This document shows positions 11,661-23,968 of a stretch of DNA of 64,000 nt, piece after piece. Each line of letters begins with the position of its first letter. Positions within the stretch are counted from its first letter, which is position 1. The notes beneath the pieces are model-generated. The model ran no database searches and had not been told where the DNA came from. It worked only from the letters and a program-made list of their open reading frames with translations. This DNA is from Linanthus parryae (lineage: Eukaryota > Streptophyta > Magnoliopsida > Ericales > Polemoniaceae), in the NCBI GenBank assembly GCA_023055425.1, contig JALGPY010000009.1, positions 31,167,275 to 31,231,274 on the forward strand, written 5' to 3'. Position numbers and translations under genes: made by a program.

Positions 11661-12304
11661 ATTTTTTTTTTTGAAAAACATTGAATTTTTGGATAGTTAA
11701 ATATTTAGAGTTTAATTCTCATTCTGAGATGTTAAATCTACAATTGAGAGTTGTCCAATATAAATATTGGTTGAATGAAAATTGTTGTTAAATATGGTGT
11801 ACAACTAGGGTCATTTGACGGACGTAATTTAACTTTGGGTGCGTTATTAATTAAAGTTGTGAATTAATAATTCGTATGGGTTATTAGTTTTCTTAACCAA
11901 AGTTAATTCTTGGCAGTTACGAACTAAAATTTAGTTATTGGTAGTTACTAACCAAATTTAGTTATTGGAAGTTACACCGTGGAATGAATAGACACATATA
12001 TTAATTTGCACCCCTTTGAAGGGTCACCTACTCTATTATAAATTGAGAGCTTCTCCACCCATTTGGAGTATTCCAACATTTCCTTCTACTCTCCTAATGC
12101 CATACAAAGTCTTCCTAAACCTTATAGGACCTACCACTTTAAGAATTTTGAATTCTAATTCAACTCCTTCAAGCGAGCTGTCATGTCATTACGATTCGTA
12201 GGGTGTAAGCGGTGTACTGACTTCTTGCACGGTGGGAGACGATTATCCTGGGAGGCAATTTGTTTTGGATCAAGCATGATCAAAGGGAGCAAATAAAGCC
12301 TTAA

Positions 12305-14849
12305 GGCATCGTTTGGGTAGCAATATAAGGAGGCATCATAGCATAACCTGTGCTCCCCTTTTTTATCCAGTGTTTGGTTGGTGATATAAGGGGGAGTGTA
12401 AGATATACCCCCATCATAAATTTTTCAATTTTTTGAAGAGAAGTTATACCACCACCTCCGAGGTAGGCCGGATAAGGGGAAGCAGCATAACACACTAAAC
12501 TTTTTTGACCAAAATACCCTCGTACCTTCACCTTGATTCCTACCCCTTATCCCCAGACCCTACAAAATCAACCCAGTTCCATCACTGTCTTCACCATCAC
12601 CATCCTCTGACCACCAGTGCACCATATTCTTAATCTCCTTCAACATCCTACAAAACCACCAGTCACGAGCTCACATCCAACATGAACAACCACCTTCTCC
12701 ACAATGAATTCCAACAAAACTCACCACTTGACACCAAAAAAACACCACCAACCCAAAACATCAATTAAACCACCATTAAAGCCCTTAATTGTACAATTCA
12801 CCACATAACCATCTGACCACCACTACAAGCAACTTCTATCACCGCCAACAACCAAACCACCAATCTCCCTAAAATAAGACCTCCAGTTGACCAAAACCAC
12901 CACACCAGAGTACCAACGAAACCCAAATACACAATTCACCATCTTCTCCGCCAAAATCCTGAAACCCACACCTATAACCATTCCATTCCTCCATGAAATA
13001 CGACCAAAACAACTGTTAAGTTCACACGTTTCACATGCTTAAAATAGCAGAGCTATTTGAAGGCCATGAACCAGTTTTCAGAGCCTTGAATCAGGTTTCA
13101 CATGCCTATTTCAAGGCCTTGAGATAGGATTCAAAGCTTTGAAACTGTCTGACCTGTATGCATATTCTCAGGGAGAGTTTCTCTGAACTCTTTTGATCTG
13201 ATTCTATCTCTCCCACCCTTGTGCTTGATCTGTTATTATGTGATGATGAAAGATAAACTATTTTGTCATGTTTATCACCATTTAATCCATTTGTTTGACT
13301 CAGTTTTGCAGGGATATTTTATTTCCTAGTTTGCAGGATTGGTTTCCTAATATGGATTTTGCAAGAAAGGAAACTTGGAGAGAATGTGATTATGTGATCA
13401 ATCAGACACTCCTAACAGCTTCCCAATATGTTTAAAGATAAGATCAGAATCATATCTTAGAAGATTATGATCAACTATCCGTTAGAGAAGGCTGTTTGAA
13501 GAGTCAAAGTTGTTGCCTACAAGACAAGAAGTTTGTTGCTGAAAATCTGGGAAGATTTGCTGAGCTCTAAGCTGTATAAATAGAGCTCATTTTGAAGCAA
13601 CAATACACAACACTCAACGGGTAAAAATAGAGACACATTTTTAGGATTGACAAGCATCAAAGAAGCACATCATTCTCACAATCCGACTCACATAAGATCA
13701 CTGCATTCTTCACTGCAGTTTAACACTTCCAGTGCTCTTCTATTTTGTACTCCGTTTGTATATCATTCTTGTACTACTTATTTCTCTCATTCTCAAGGAT
13801 TGTTCAAAGTGAAAAATAGAGAATACTTAGTTAATCAGTTATCAAGAGCAGGTACTAGATAGGTTAGAGAGAACCACAAGCTGTAACAGAGTAAGGCATA
13901 TCTCTGTGCTTGAGATCTAGGGCTTAGCTTTTGATTAATAAGAATTGTGTTGAAAATCCTGCAGGGAGAAGATCCCTGAGGTAGAGACGTAGGTCCAAGT
14001 GGACTGAACTCTATAAATCATGTGTCTCTTTTTCTTACAGTTTCTTTTGCATACTTAGCTTTTTGCAGCATTCAAACTAGTCTATTTTCAAGGGTTTGAA
14101 ACTCTTTTCAAAGACCTGAAAAAGACTTGTCTGTTTTCTTTCAAACTATATTTCATTCCAAAGGCTTGAAACTGTTTTCAAGGCCTTGAACTTTATTACT
14201 CTGCACTAAAACTCTTCTCTTCTACAAAAAATTGGCATACTCTATTCAACTCCCTCCCTTCTAGAGTATCTGTTCTGCATCTCTACCTGCATACTCCCCT
14301 TTCACTACTGAAACCCATCATCAATTTCGGCTAGCAAGACTCTGCCTTCACCTTCTTTCTTCCTTCTCCGAGCTCTGAACCACAGCATCAACCATCACAA
14401 GCCACCAATAAACCCGCCAAGACGACCATCATTACAAAACCGTCGTCAATTTAAGATCCAATCTAACAAATTAGAAGAAGAGAAGAAGGCAAAACTGGAG
14501 CTCTCACGACCTGGATATGGATCTCGCACGAGTTCACCATCTTCTAATAATTTGGTTAAATAACTAACCAAATTATTTGACAATATAGTTAGTTAATTAA
14601 GTATATCAAAGTATGTTTAGTTAATTTGTGTGTTTAATAGAAAACTATAATTCGAACATCACGACAGTGCAGGGCAATGCGGTCATTTTCACATTAACCC
14701 TTAATTATATCCCGGGTCTTATCCGACAGCACCCAAACACAGACAACCAGCATATCTTATCAGGGCTTATCAGACATCATTACGATCTTGCTTCCTATCC
14801 CAGCATAAGTATTATCCCTACATAAATTATCCGCTACCCTGACGAGGCC
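12305..14849. mobile_element. PIF/Harbinger-type non-autonomous TIR element (2,545 bp)
   Basis: The left end ggcatcgtttgggtagca matches the reverse complement of the right end (ggcctcgtcagggtagcg) as an imperfect terminal inverted repeat of about 17 bp. The flanks carry a TAA duplication (12302-12304 and 14850-14852). The uninterrupted site survives in the other LTR near 19964. A 3-bp TAA/TTA duplication is the PIF/Harbinger signature. I found no transposase reading. The interior is CA-rich near the left end and includes LTR-like sequence at about 13014-14205. Confidence 0.85.
13014..14205 (+). repeat. SIRE/Maximus-like LTR fragment or solo LTR (borders uncertain)
   Basis: Both ends carry clusters of a short palindromic motif (caaggccttga and variants such as caaagctttga and caaaggcttga), reminiscent of SIRE-type copia LTRs. 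A TATA-like stretch (ctgtataaatagagc) is at about 13572. It starts TGTTAAG at 13014, and a CA end is possible at 14205, but I found no matching duplication at those borders, so both ends are tentative. Confidence 0.45.
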
Positions 14850-15014
14850 TAAGGACATCGAGCCAATGCTCGAGATCGTTTATAATTGCCATCCATAGTC
14901 GACGACATTTGTAAGCATTTCAATTTGTCTTTATTTAGTTACTTTCTATCTTACGATTCTGTTTCTGCTTCTTCTCCATCTTATTTTCGGTCCAGTTTCA
15001 ATTGTTCTCCAGCA

Positions 15015-15243
15015 ATCTTAATGCTTATATTATCGAAACTGGTTTTTACTTCTCCATTGTTGTTAGTCGGGTTTATTTAATTTTCTTATAATCTGAGAGT
15101 TTCATTGTACTCACAGATTGTTATATTAAAGAGTTTTTATAGAACTCATTAATACATTGGATTGCAAAGAGTTCTTTTATAGTACTCATTGAAAGAAAAT
15201 TATGATTTGTCGATTTGTCTCATTGGAGAGTGAATTTTGCTAC

Positions 15244-15276
<33 letters not shown>

Positions 15277-16500
15277 GGCGTGCATAAGTTGGGGTGTAAT
15301 TGCATTTTATCGTTTAGACATTGATAACAATATGGGATCAATTTTCATAAAACATGAAAGTTATAGATAACAAAAAAATGAAGCAATGGGTGTAAATGTT
15401 GCATCAATCGGAGTTATAAAACTCAAGATATCATTGGTCAAAGCTACTAGTTCGTAACAGAATTTTGTACAATGGTGATGGTCTTGATGTGAGATACATA
15501 ATCGAATGCTTCCAGAATTATGGTCAATGTTTTTTAGAATAATATTGTACCTAGCCGAATAGTCTATGCAATTAAATTTAGAAAAGTTGTTACGTTTAAA
15601 AATGTTTGCCATACTTTTAAAACGTAAGACTTTGGTTTCTTAATATGTGACAGCTTAGAAAGGATCCAAACTTAGTCTTGAATCCGAAAAAGTTTTAGTC
15701 GTCACGCGCGACATGTGTGTGGGTAGTGGAACGTTCAAAATTAAGAAAATGAACGTGTTACTCTATAGCATAGTAGGTATGTCATGTTAATTTTGACTTA
15801 ATTCACTAATTCATTGAATATGACTATTCAATGTTTTGGGATATGGCGAAATAAATGCTTCATATGAGATGATTTTAAACTAACCTTAGTACGGTGGTGT
15901 CATCTGTTAGTTTAAAAGCATGTTGATCCTGAATATTTACATAGTCAAATATTTTTGTTGTAAAACGAAAACATGTTGTGTGCCTTGTGGGGGTCTATTT
16001 ATCAACAGATCAATTATTGGACGTACCAAGAGTTTCAAAGTACTCATGGGTTGTCAATTTAGTATCTAGCAAATCAAGAGTTTTTATAGTACTTATAATT
16101 TGTTATTAAACTAAATCACGACGTCATTTTTTAAAGTAAATATATCAAGAGTTTCAAAGTACTCATGGACATTGATAAATAAATCAAGAGTTTTACAGCA
16201 CTTATGATTTATTTACTCAATGTATATATGTACTTGAATTAAGCATACAAAATAATAAATTTTGGAATCACTTGTATTTTGACATCCTTTCGAACAATTA
16301 AGAACAAAACTACTAGCCTCTTGAATTAATCCATACGAACATTTGTGCTTTAAAGTTCTTTCAAACAATTTATAGGTAGAAAGAAGTACTTCAGTTACGC
16401 TTATAAATGATTGTACACGATATTGCTATGTCTTTCTTCTAAGATGGAAAGATGAAGAATTGACATGTTCAAACTCTATAAAAGTGAAGTGGAAAATCAA
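15015..16500 (+). other. Degenerate leader/gag region of copia B
   Basis: No primer binding site or gag reading can be recognised. The region holds a run of 30 A (15246-15275) and six scattered copies of a 20-bp motif of the form gagttt...agtactcat near 15130, 15170, 16030, 16078, 16148 and 16190. Confidence 0.6.
15246..15275. repeat. Poly-A run (30 bp)
   Basis: Thirty consecutive A lie inside the degenerate part of copia B. This could be a homopolymer expansion or the tail of a lost insertion; nothing recognisable precedes it. Confidence 0.9.
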
Positions 16501-18690
16501 TTGGAAAGAAAATCAAAATGGTGTGTAGCGATAATGGTGGAGAATACGAAGAACCACTTAAGGACATATGTCTAGAAAGTGGAATTATCCACCAAATTGC
16601 AACACCCTATTCTCCTGAACAAAATGGCATAGCCAAGAGGAAGAATGTGACTTTAAAAGAGATGCTAAATACATTACTCCTAAGTTCGGGATTACCACAG
16701 AACTTGTTGGAGGATGCCCTATTAACGGCCAACCATATCCTTAATAGGATACCTCAGAAAAATGTTAGCAAAACTCCATATGAATTACGGAAATAAAAAC
16801 CCCAATCTTACAAATACCTCAAAGTGTGGGGTGTATCGCAAAGGTGGCAATACCGGTACCTCAAAAGGTGAAACTTGGACCGCCGATAGATTGCGTCTTT
16901 ATCGGGTATGCTCATAATAGTAGTGCATATCGATTTTGGTTATTAAATCAGAAATTGAAGATATACACAAAAATACTATCTTTGATTCATGCAATGCTTC
17001 ATTCTTCGAAGATGTATTTTCATACAAATAGAAGAATGAACAAAGTTCTAATAAAAGAGCTCAGGATTCCACATCTTAATATTCCGAAAAGAAAACAAAC
17101 CTAGACGTAGCAAGCGGGCAATAGTTGCTACAACATTTGGCCCGAATTTTCTAGCCGACGTAGTAGAAAATGAGCCTCAAACATAAAAGGAAACTATATC
17201 TAGTACCGAGGCGTCATATTAAAAAGAAGCAGTGAATATGGAGATTGAATCAATACTTCAGAATCATACTTGGGAATTGGTGACTCTTCAACCAGGAAAT
17301 AAAGCGTTGGGCTGTAAGTGGGTTTTAAGAGAAAGCTTAAATCAGACGGTTCAATTGAAACAATTATAAAGCTCCGCTTGTCGCAAAATGATATAAACAT
17401 AAGGAAGGTATTGATTATTTTGATACCTACTCACCAGTTACAAGGATAACGTCCATTCACATGCTTATAGCTATTGCAGCTATCAATAATCTTGAAATTC
17501 ACAAAATGGACGTTAATAGTGCATTCTTCAATGGTGAATTAGAAAAAGATATTTACATGGAACAATCTGAGGATTCATCGCTCCTGGACAAGAAAATAAG
17601 GTACGTCGTTTAGTGAAATATCTTTACGGCCTCAAACAAGCACCAAAACAATGTCATATCAAATTTGATAATACTATGTTATCAAATGGATTTCATATTA
17701 ATGAATGTGACAAGTGTGTTTATATTAAACCAATCGTGATGGATATGTCATAGTGTTCTTGTATATTGATGATATGTTTGTTATGCGAAGTAATTCAACT
17801 ATCATTAAAACAACTAAGAAAATGTTGACAACAAAGTTCGATGTGAAAGATATGGGTATTTCTGATGTTATTTTAGGCGATGAAAGTCACTAGAACGACG
17901 AATGGATACTCATTATCTCAATCTCACTATGTTGGGAAGATTCTTGATAAATTCGACAAGAACGATGGCAAGATAGTTAAGACTCCCGTAGATCTTAATT
18001 TACGTCTCGCCAAGAATCACGGTGCAAGTGTAAGACAAGTCGGTTATGCTCAATTAATTGGCTATTTAATGTACCTCATGAATTGTACAAGGCCCGATAT
18101 TGGTCAAGCTGTTGGAAAGTTAAGTATGTTCATTAGTAATCCAAGTGATAAACAGTGGAAAGGAGTGACGTGAGTACTAAAATATCTAAGACATACTTCA
18201 GCATATGGACTGCACTATACTAGGTATCCAGCTGTACTAGAAGGGTATGGTGATGCCAAGTGGTATCAGACACATTGGACTCTAAGTCCACCAGCGGGTA
18301 TGTCTTTACCCTTGGAGGCGCAGCCGTGTCTTGGAAGTCTTCTAAACAAATGTGCATCGCAAGATCCTCAATGGAATCGGAATTCATAAATTTGGATAAG
18401 ACTGTAGTGGAAGTCGAATGGCTTCGTCAATTTGTAAAAGAACTTCCGATGTGGCCAAAATCGTTTCCATCTATTTGCTTCATTGCGATAGTCGATCGGC
18501 AATCGAAATGGCCCAAACAACATCTACAATGGTAAGTCTATACATATACGTCGTAGACATAATACCATTAAATAATTGCTCTTGAATGGAATTATATCGA
18601 TCGATTATGTGAAAAGTAAGGAAAATTTTGCGGTTACGCTGACCAAATAGTTAAGTAGAGAGAAAGTGTTTAGTTCGTCGAGGAGAATGA
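16440..18690 (+). pseudogene. Copia B integrase, RT and RNase H remnants
   Basis: The integrase core is at 16518-16796: SDNGGEY gives the second catalytic Asp and SPEQNGIAKRK the Glu. The integrase tail is at 16826-16980 (VFIGYAHNS). The RT starts near 17260 (WELVTLQPGNKALGCKWVL) and carries an active-site remnant YIDDMF near 17764. The RNase H side includes NCTRPDIGQAVG (18088-18115), an STSGYVF block (about 18283), and SSMESEF near 18370. A TAG near 18650 precedes the usual C-terminal tail. At least six stops and frameshifts break the frame. Confidence 0.8.
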
Positions 18691-19322
18691 GATTGAAACA
18701 TATCTCACAGAGTTGCACGTAACGGAAAACCCAACCAAGATGACTGGAGATCCCAAGAACTAGGTTAAAAAGGGACAACCTAACTACTGTGCAAATATAG
18801 TCACTGTAGGAAATTACATGTCCAATTCCTAGGGTGACACCGAGTGACGCTTGCATTGGTAAGGATAAGCAATTAGCTTTTAATGGGCTCATATCTTGGA
18901 AATAAAACCATGTGGGGTATGGCAAGATACTCGTTATGAGACTCACCTATATGAGTGGGAACTGGCGGCCGGTTTTAGGAGAATGACGAGGCTAAATTCT
19001 CTAAGACCTCATGAAACTAGGATTAAGTGTTCTATGGCCAAAACGGACACGACAATGTGAACTTAATATGGAAAGATGATAACCGTGTGGGTACTATTGT
19101 CTAAGTATACACTACGGAAAGCAGTTCAAGGTATCTACACTACGGAAAGCAGTTCAAGGTATCTCACCACTGGGAATCCAGTATATCCAATAGTAATCCA
19201 CTAGGAGAGGTTCAAGGTCTTTGACCACATTTCCAATGCGATTATCGTTCGTTTGGTATCTCTCTAAATCTAATCTTTGATTTTCACGGCTCTTATGCCA
19301 ATTTGTCATTCATGTGGGGGAT
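18691..19322 (+). other. 3' untranslated region of copia B
   Basis: No coding signal. A direct duplication of about 36 bp (tatctacactacggaaagcag and following bases) lies at about 19110-19165. A short purine-rich stretch (tgtggggga) precedes the LTR. Confidence 0.6.
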
Positions 19323-20129
19323 TGTTGGAAAACTTTGAATTTCGGATAGTTAAATATGTCGAGTTTAATTATCATTCTAATATGTTAAATATACAATTGA
19401 TAGTTGTCCAAAAAAAATATTGCGTGAATTGAAATTGTTGTTAAATAAGGTTTACAACTAGGTCCTTTGACGGACGCAATTGAACTTTGGGTGTGTTATT
19501 AATTAAAGTCATGAATTAATAATTAGTATGGGTTATTAGTTTTCCTAAACAAAGTTAGTTATTGGTAGTTACTAACTAAAAGTTAGTTATTGGTAGTTAC
19601 TAACGAAAGTTAGTTATTGGAAGTTACACCATGGAATGAATAGACACATATATTGATTTGCACCCCTTTGAAGGGTCACCTACTCTATTATAAATAGAGA
19701 GCTTCTCCACCCATTTGGAGTATTCCAACATTTCCTTCTACTCTCCTAATTCCCTACAAAGTCTTCCTAAACCTTGTAGGACCTACAACTTTCATAATTT
19801 CGAATTGTTATATTCTAATTCAATTCCTTCAAGAGAGATGTCACGTCATTGCGGTTCGCAGGGTGTAAGCGGTGTACTGACTTCTTGCACGGTGAGAGAC
19901 GATTATCCTGGGAGGAAATTTGTTATGGATCAAGCGGTACCAAAGGGAGCAAATAAAGCCTTAAGTACATCGAGCCTATGCTCGAGATCGTTCCTAATTA
20001 CTACCCATAATCGACGACATTTGTAAGTATTTCAATTCGTCTTTATTTAGTTACTTTCTATCATACGATGCTGTTTCTGCTTCTTCTCGATCTTCTTATT
20101 TTTGGTCTAGTTTCGATTGTTCCCCAACA
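19323..20129 (+). repeat. 3' LTR of copia B (807 bp)
   Basis: It starts TGTTGGAAAAC and ends CCCCAACA. A TATA box (tataaata, 19689-19696) is present. It shows the uninterrupted sequence across the site where the 5' LTR received the TIR element. Confidence 0.85.
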
Positions 20130-20439
20130 AGAAACACATAGCCGACTTACACAATTCGGCTACTATACTAACAAGGAAACAATTCTATACTTCTCCCTCA
20201 CCATTCCTTGGGCTATTGATTAGGCTTGGACCCAACATGGTGTTGGTCGATTGAGAAATTGTTCTTGTTTTTGGGAGTGGTAGTACCAATAGCGTGCTTA
20301 ATTGTAGATTGAACTTTTATAATGGTTGTTGTTGTTTGATTATGAGGGAAAATGAAGGAGGTGGTATTTTGTGTTGGAGCAGTTTCAGTTGGATTTTGAA
20401 GGGCGAGCATGACGAATTTGAGGAGGTGTTTTGGATTTA
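20130..20439. other. Non-coding flank right of copia B
   Basis: I recognise no gene or repeat family. A short minus-strand open frame is present but resembles no family I know. Confidence 0.4.
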
Positions 20440-20805
20440 GAGCCTGTTTGGTACCAGCTGAAAATCTCAACAATCAGCTAAATATAATCTGAAAATAAAA
20501 TCCAGCTTAACTGATAATCACAATTTGTTTGGTATGAGCTTAAACTATAGTTCACTAACTTGATCAATTTAACAAAATTTAAAGAGCTCTAAAGCCAAGC
20601 AATTTGATACACGTGTTTATAACTGAACTGTGATCATGCTAATGTAAAAAAAAATCAAAATAATTTTTTTAAATATTTTAAGCTGCATAATCCTCAATAT
20701 TGGAGATTCTACAATTGCACAGAGATTATTTTAATCTGCTGGCATAACAAACCAGATTGTTGAAAAGACCGATTTTAATCCAATTCAGCGATACCAAACA
20801 TGCAC
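20440..20805. mobile_element. Tourist-like MITE (366 bp)
   Basis: The left end gagcctgtttggtaccagct and the reverse complement of the right end (gtgcatgtttggtatcgctg) form an imperfect terminal inverted repeat. It is flanked by a TTA duplication (20437-20439 and 20806-20808). The small size, AT-rich interior and TTA duplication fit a non-autonomous PIF/Harbinger (Tourist) element. Confidence 0.82.
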
Positions 20806-21463
20806 TTAGGGGAACTGGGATATTGGTTGGGGTCTGCTCATTTTTTTCAGAGGATGGGGATTTGTTTAAGAAAATAAAGATAGAGGTGAGAGAAGAGAGA
20901 GATAGGGCGGCGTTGGTGGGTGGGATTTAGTATTTGCGGTGTTGGTTTAGGAAAGAAGAATACGCGTGGAGGAGAGAGATATTTTTTAATGTTTCTTGGC
21001 TAAATTGCATTGGCGGTACCCATAATTAAGACTTGGTGCGAGTTGGTACCCGTATTTTCAATTGCAGCATTCACAGTACTTATATTTTAAATTTGTTATA
21101 ACGGTGGTATTCAACATTAACTTTTTAAATTTGTTATAACGGTGGTATTGAACATTAACTTTTCATCCATATATTAGATAAAAATATGTAAAAAGACTAG
21201 TGTGCTCCTTAAAAATTGGAACACATGAATTGGGGAAGAACGACAAAAAATACTTAGGAGCTAGAGCGATTGCCTCGATTAGGCTCTGAAACCATGGTGA
21301 AGAAATAGGAATCTACAGAAGAAATGAAGAATGTAGAAGAATACGATTTTCATTAAAGAGATGTTTATTACAGAGATGAAGAAGTACTAGTTTTCAGAAA
21401 CTACACCTAGCACCATGTTATCACATTTCACAATACTATAACTACCTCCCCTTTCATATTGTT
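20806..21463. other. Intergenic DNA downstream of F-box gene 1
   Basis: No gene seen. A tandem duplication of about 41 bp (units containing aaatttgttataacggtggt) lies at about 21085-21165. Confidence 0.6.
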
Positions 21464-22705
21464 TCACTGTTTAACAATTGACAACACGCCGAACACACAA
21501 TCTGTAAAGGTATCATCCATATCAGGAACATTTGACAATAATTCTTTGAGATTCACCGTATACTTTGCACTACCAGTGCCGAAAAGATTATCATAAGTTT
21601 GGCTGCTGCTATCATGCAAATCAAGAAGCAACATCCCTGTCTTGCTATGTAGATCATAGGAAATTAATTTTCCACCAATCGACAACAATAGTGACAAATC
21701 ATCCATTTCGCTTTCCTTAAAGATTGACAGCACACCAAACCCATAAGCCTTGAGGTTTCCTTCTAAATTAGGAACGACTGACATAAGGTGTCTGAGATTG
21801 ACTGTGTACTTTTTCACCCAACTGCAGTAGTCCACGCCCATCTCAAGAACCCCGAAACCTAGAGGACAGCGATTACGATTTTGAATCAGAAACAATCTGC
21901 CATCACATACCCCCCAAAACAGGATTTTATTCCTTGCTAGAATTCTAGGATATTCTGGTAGCTTGATTCCTGTCAGCTTCTTCGAGTAAGGGTCAAACCA
22001 AATGTGATAACCATGTTCGCTGATCCAGTGAATTGCACCATTCCAAAAAGTTTGGGGTTCATGAATCTTACCCCACAGAGCTGGTACATCGAACTTCAAG
22101 CGCTTCTCCCATGATGCAAACTGTGATCGATAGAGACGAATCTCAAGAGATCTTGTAGTAGGATCATAAAGTTGAAAGTGGCCTACTACAACATAGTAGT
22201 GAGGTGACCTTGAAGGATCAAATCACAAGCATCTGATGTCACCATTTGATTTGGTATGGTAAGGTAGTAATCTGTAGCTTTGGGTCGTAGGGTTACAGAC
22301 AACGTAACGAATACCACCACCTCTGTAGAACCAACACAAAATTAACCTATGACAGGAGCTTTTAATTGTGATACTACGTGGGTTGTCATGGAGCCCATCA
22401 AGGAAGGAATGTTCTGGATGACTTGAAGAGCCAGTGCGTGACAAGGAAAAAAGCTTTCGCTCACTCGTATACACAGCAGAGCTAAACAGTTTCGGGTTAC
22501 ACTGGGTGTGCTTCAAAGAAAAGTTTGGATCAGAGATAAGTTTGCGCCAATGTTTGGAGACACACTTGAACCTTATGAGAGATTTCGCTGGAACGCGTAA
22601 CAAAATCTCAATTAACAGATCCACATTGTTCATAACGTTATCAGCTGCCACTTCCCATCTGCTAGAACAAGTAGTTGCCTTACCAAGCTTTCTTTTCATG
22701 CCCAT
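21464..22705 (-). pseudogene. F-box/FBA-domain gene 1, one in-frame stop
   Basis: F-box proteins of this type are substrate adaptors of SCF ubiquitin ligases. The ATG at 22705-22703 opens a 160-codon frame with the F-box at residues about 26-65 (LLIEILLRVPAKSLIRFKCV, then SKHWRKLISD). The frame meets TGA at 22225-22223, then continues in the same frame without a further stop to 21464. The rest is an F-box-associated interaction domain (FWNGAIHWISEHGYHIWFDP and following). A single nonsense change separates the halves; a short product or a sequencing error are alternatives. The C terminus is unusual: YTVNL...FGVLSI occurs twice, replacing the normal tail seen in the copy at 62.9 kb. Confidence 0.85.
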
Positions 22706-23460
22706 CTTCGATTTTGCCTAGAAAAAAATAGACCAATAAGAAAAAGTGCGTTCAAGCAGAAATGAAAATTTTCTACTAATGACAAATTTCTTGGCACAAT
22801 AAAGGAGAAAGGCAAACTTTTTGAGTAATTTTTTTTGTTTTTTCTTAGCTAAATCCATGCTTGACATATATTCACGGGTTTCTCTCAGGGCGATGATTCA
22901 TAGGATTGAAAATCATATAAAGCCAGTATCATCATAAAGAAAGCCTTCAAAATGAGATTAAAGATGAAATTAATTTTTAAAAGCGACCAACCTGTGTTTC
23001 TTTTGTCAGGCTTGCAGAAAATGGATCCAATTAACAGAAGCAATTCGTCGATGTTGATATCCCCCGATCAACTCTGGAAGCCTTGTTTGTGACTGTTGCT
23101 TCTATGGAGTATTTGGTTGCCATCTTTTTTCCAAGTGATTGGAACTGAAATTCCACGGTGTGTTATATAGAGTATGTTCATCAGTCCATGGGAGACCAAA
23201 GCTCACAGCCATAAATGTCACAGAGAGAGACCACTGGTATTCCAAGATAGAAAAGCATATTTTGACTGTTGATCTGGGGACCAAGAGAAATAAACTACTC
23301 CAACTAATGTTGCAACAAAAATACACAAAAGTAGTAAAAGCAAAAACATGAATGAATGAGGTCCTGGGTTTGAACCTAGAGCACGACATACACATAATAA
23401 GTCTAAAAAACGGAATAATGATAATAAAAATAATGTGCAAAAAAATTACTTGGTCAGAGC
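22706..23460 (-). promoter_or_regulatory. 5' flank of F-box gene 1, shared with the displaced flank of gene 2
   Basis: The sequence upstream of F-box gene 1 matches 46995-47335 in several blocks (for example ggaagccttgtttgtgactg). Beyond position 23110 it matches 50330-50490. This shows a common duplicated promoter/5' leader. The second block is separated in the other copy by two TIR insertions. No TATA box is called with confidence. Confidence 0.65.
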
Positions 23461-23968
23461 TTTTTTTTTTTTTGCCAACCAAATTTCATTCAAAAACTCA
23501 CAAAACCAGATTACATTTATCAAAATTGACAGCCTCAAAGAAGCTAATGTCTAGTTTAAACTGATTCTCCAATTTAGCTAACTGCACTATTTCATCAGCT
23601 GCTCCATTTTGGGCTCTAGGGATCCACTCTATACCTGCATCTATCTCCTTTAATCCCTTTCTGATATCCTCTAGAACACCATTCAAAATCCAAATTCCTC
23701 CTTTTTTTTTAACAGCATCAACCACATCTCTGCTATGACTTTCAAAACAGATAGAGGTACCACTCCATTTCTGGCATTTCCAGACAGCTAGTCTCACAAC
23801 CAAGGCTTCACTAATGACAAAAGAATGAGCATACTCGCTGCCCCAACCCCAATCCATGATAAAGAAGAACATACAATTCGGTAAAAAGCAACGTCCTGTT
23901 GGGGAAACAGAGAAGCACCATTTAATGCGTTTATCAGGATCAGTTTCCATTTTGGTTGCTTTCATAAT
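23461..23968 (-). mobile_element. 5'-truncated LINE fragment with RNase H-like domain
   Basis: A minus-strand frame (23965-23498) encodes an RNase H-like domain of the type found at the end of plant LINE reverse transcriptases and in related host genes (SEALVVRLAVWKCQKW, ESHSRDVVDAVKKKGG, IEWIPRAQNGAADEI). On the same strand it is followed closely by a poly-A tail (poly-T at about 23461-23474 on the plus strand). It interrupts F-box gene 2 at its C-terminal half. I found no target-site duplication; a deletion at one side is likely. Confidence 0.7.

Larger units (their letters stand above)
11668..15014 (+). repeat. 5' LTR of copia B, split by a TIR element
   Basis: The outer parts (11668-12304 and 14850-15014) match the 3' LTR at 19323-20129, including the shared blocks ggatagttaaatat, cacccctttgaagggtcacc and cgagatcgtt. 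The inserted element at 12305-14849 lies between them. The LTR promoter region has lost the clean TATA box seen in the 3' copy (tataaatt here against tataaata). Confidence 0.85.
11668..20129 (+). mobile_element. Ty1/copia element B with two LTRs, decayed
   Basis: Two similar LTRs in direct orientation (11668-15014, interrupted by an insert, and 19323-20129) bound a 4.3-kb interior with copia integrase, RT and RNase H remains. Without the insert the 5' LTR is about 799 bp against 807 bp for the 3' LTR. The primer binding site and gag are not recognisable. I could not find a clear target-site duplication, because the left terminus is altered by a poly-T run. Confidence 0.85.

Noticed and set aside
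18605..18946. 113-codon minus-strand open frame behind copia B pol
   Set aside because: It is antisense to the decayed RNase H tail and 3' region, with no family resemblance.
11661..20139. A 5-bp target-site duplication for copia B
   Set aside because: The bases next to the two LTR ends do not match; the left end is altered by a poly-T run.
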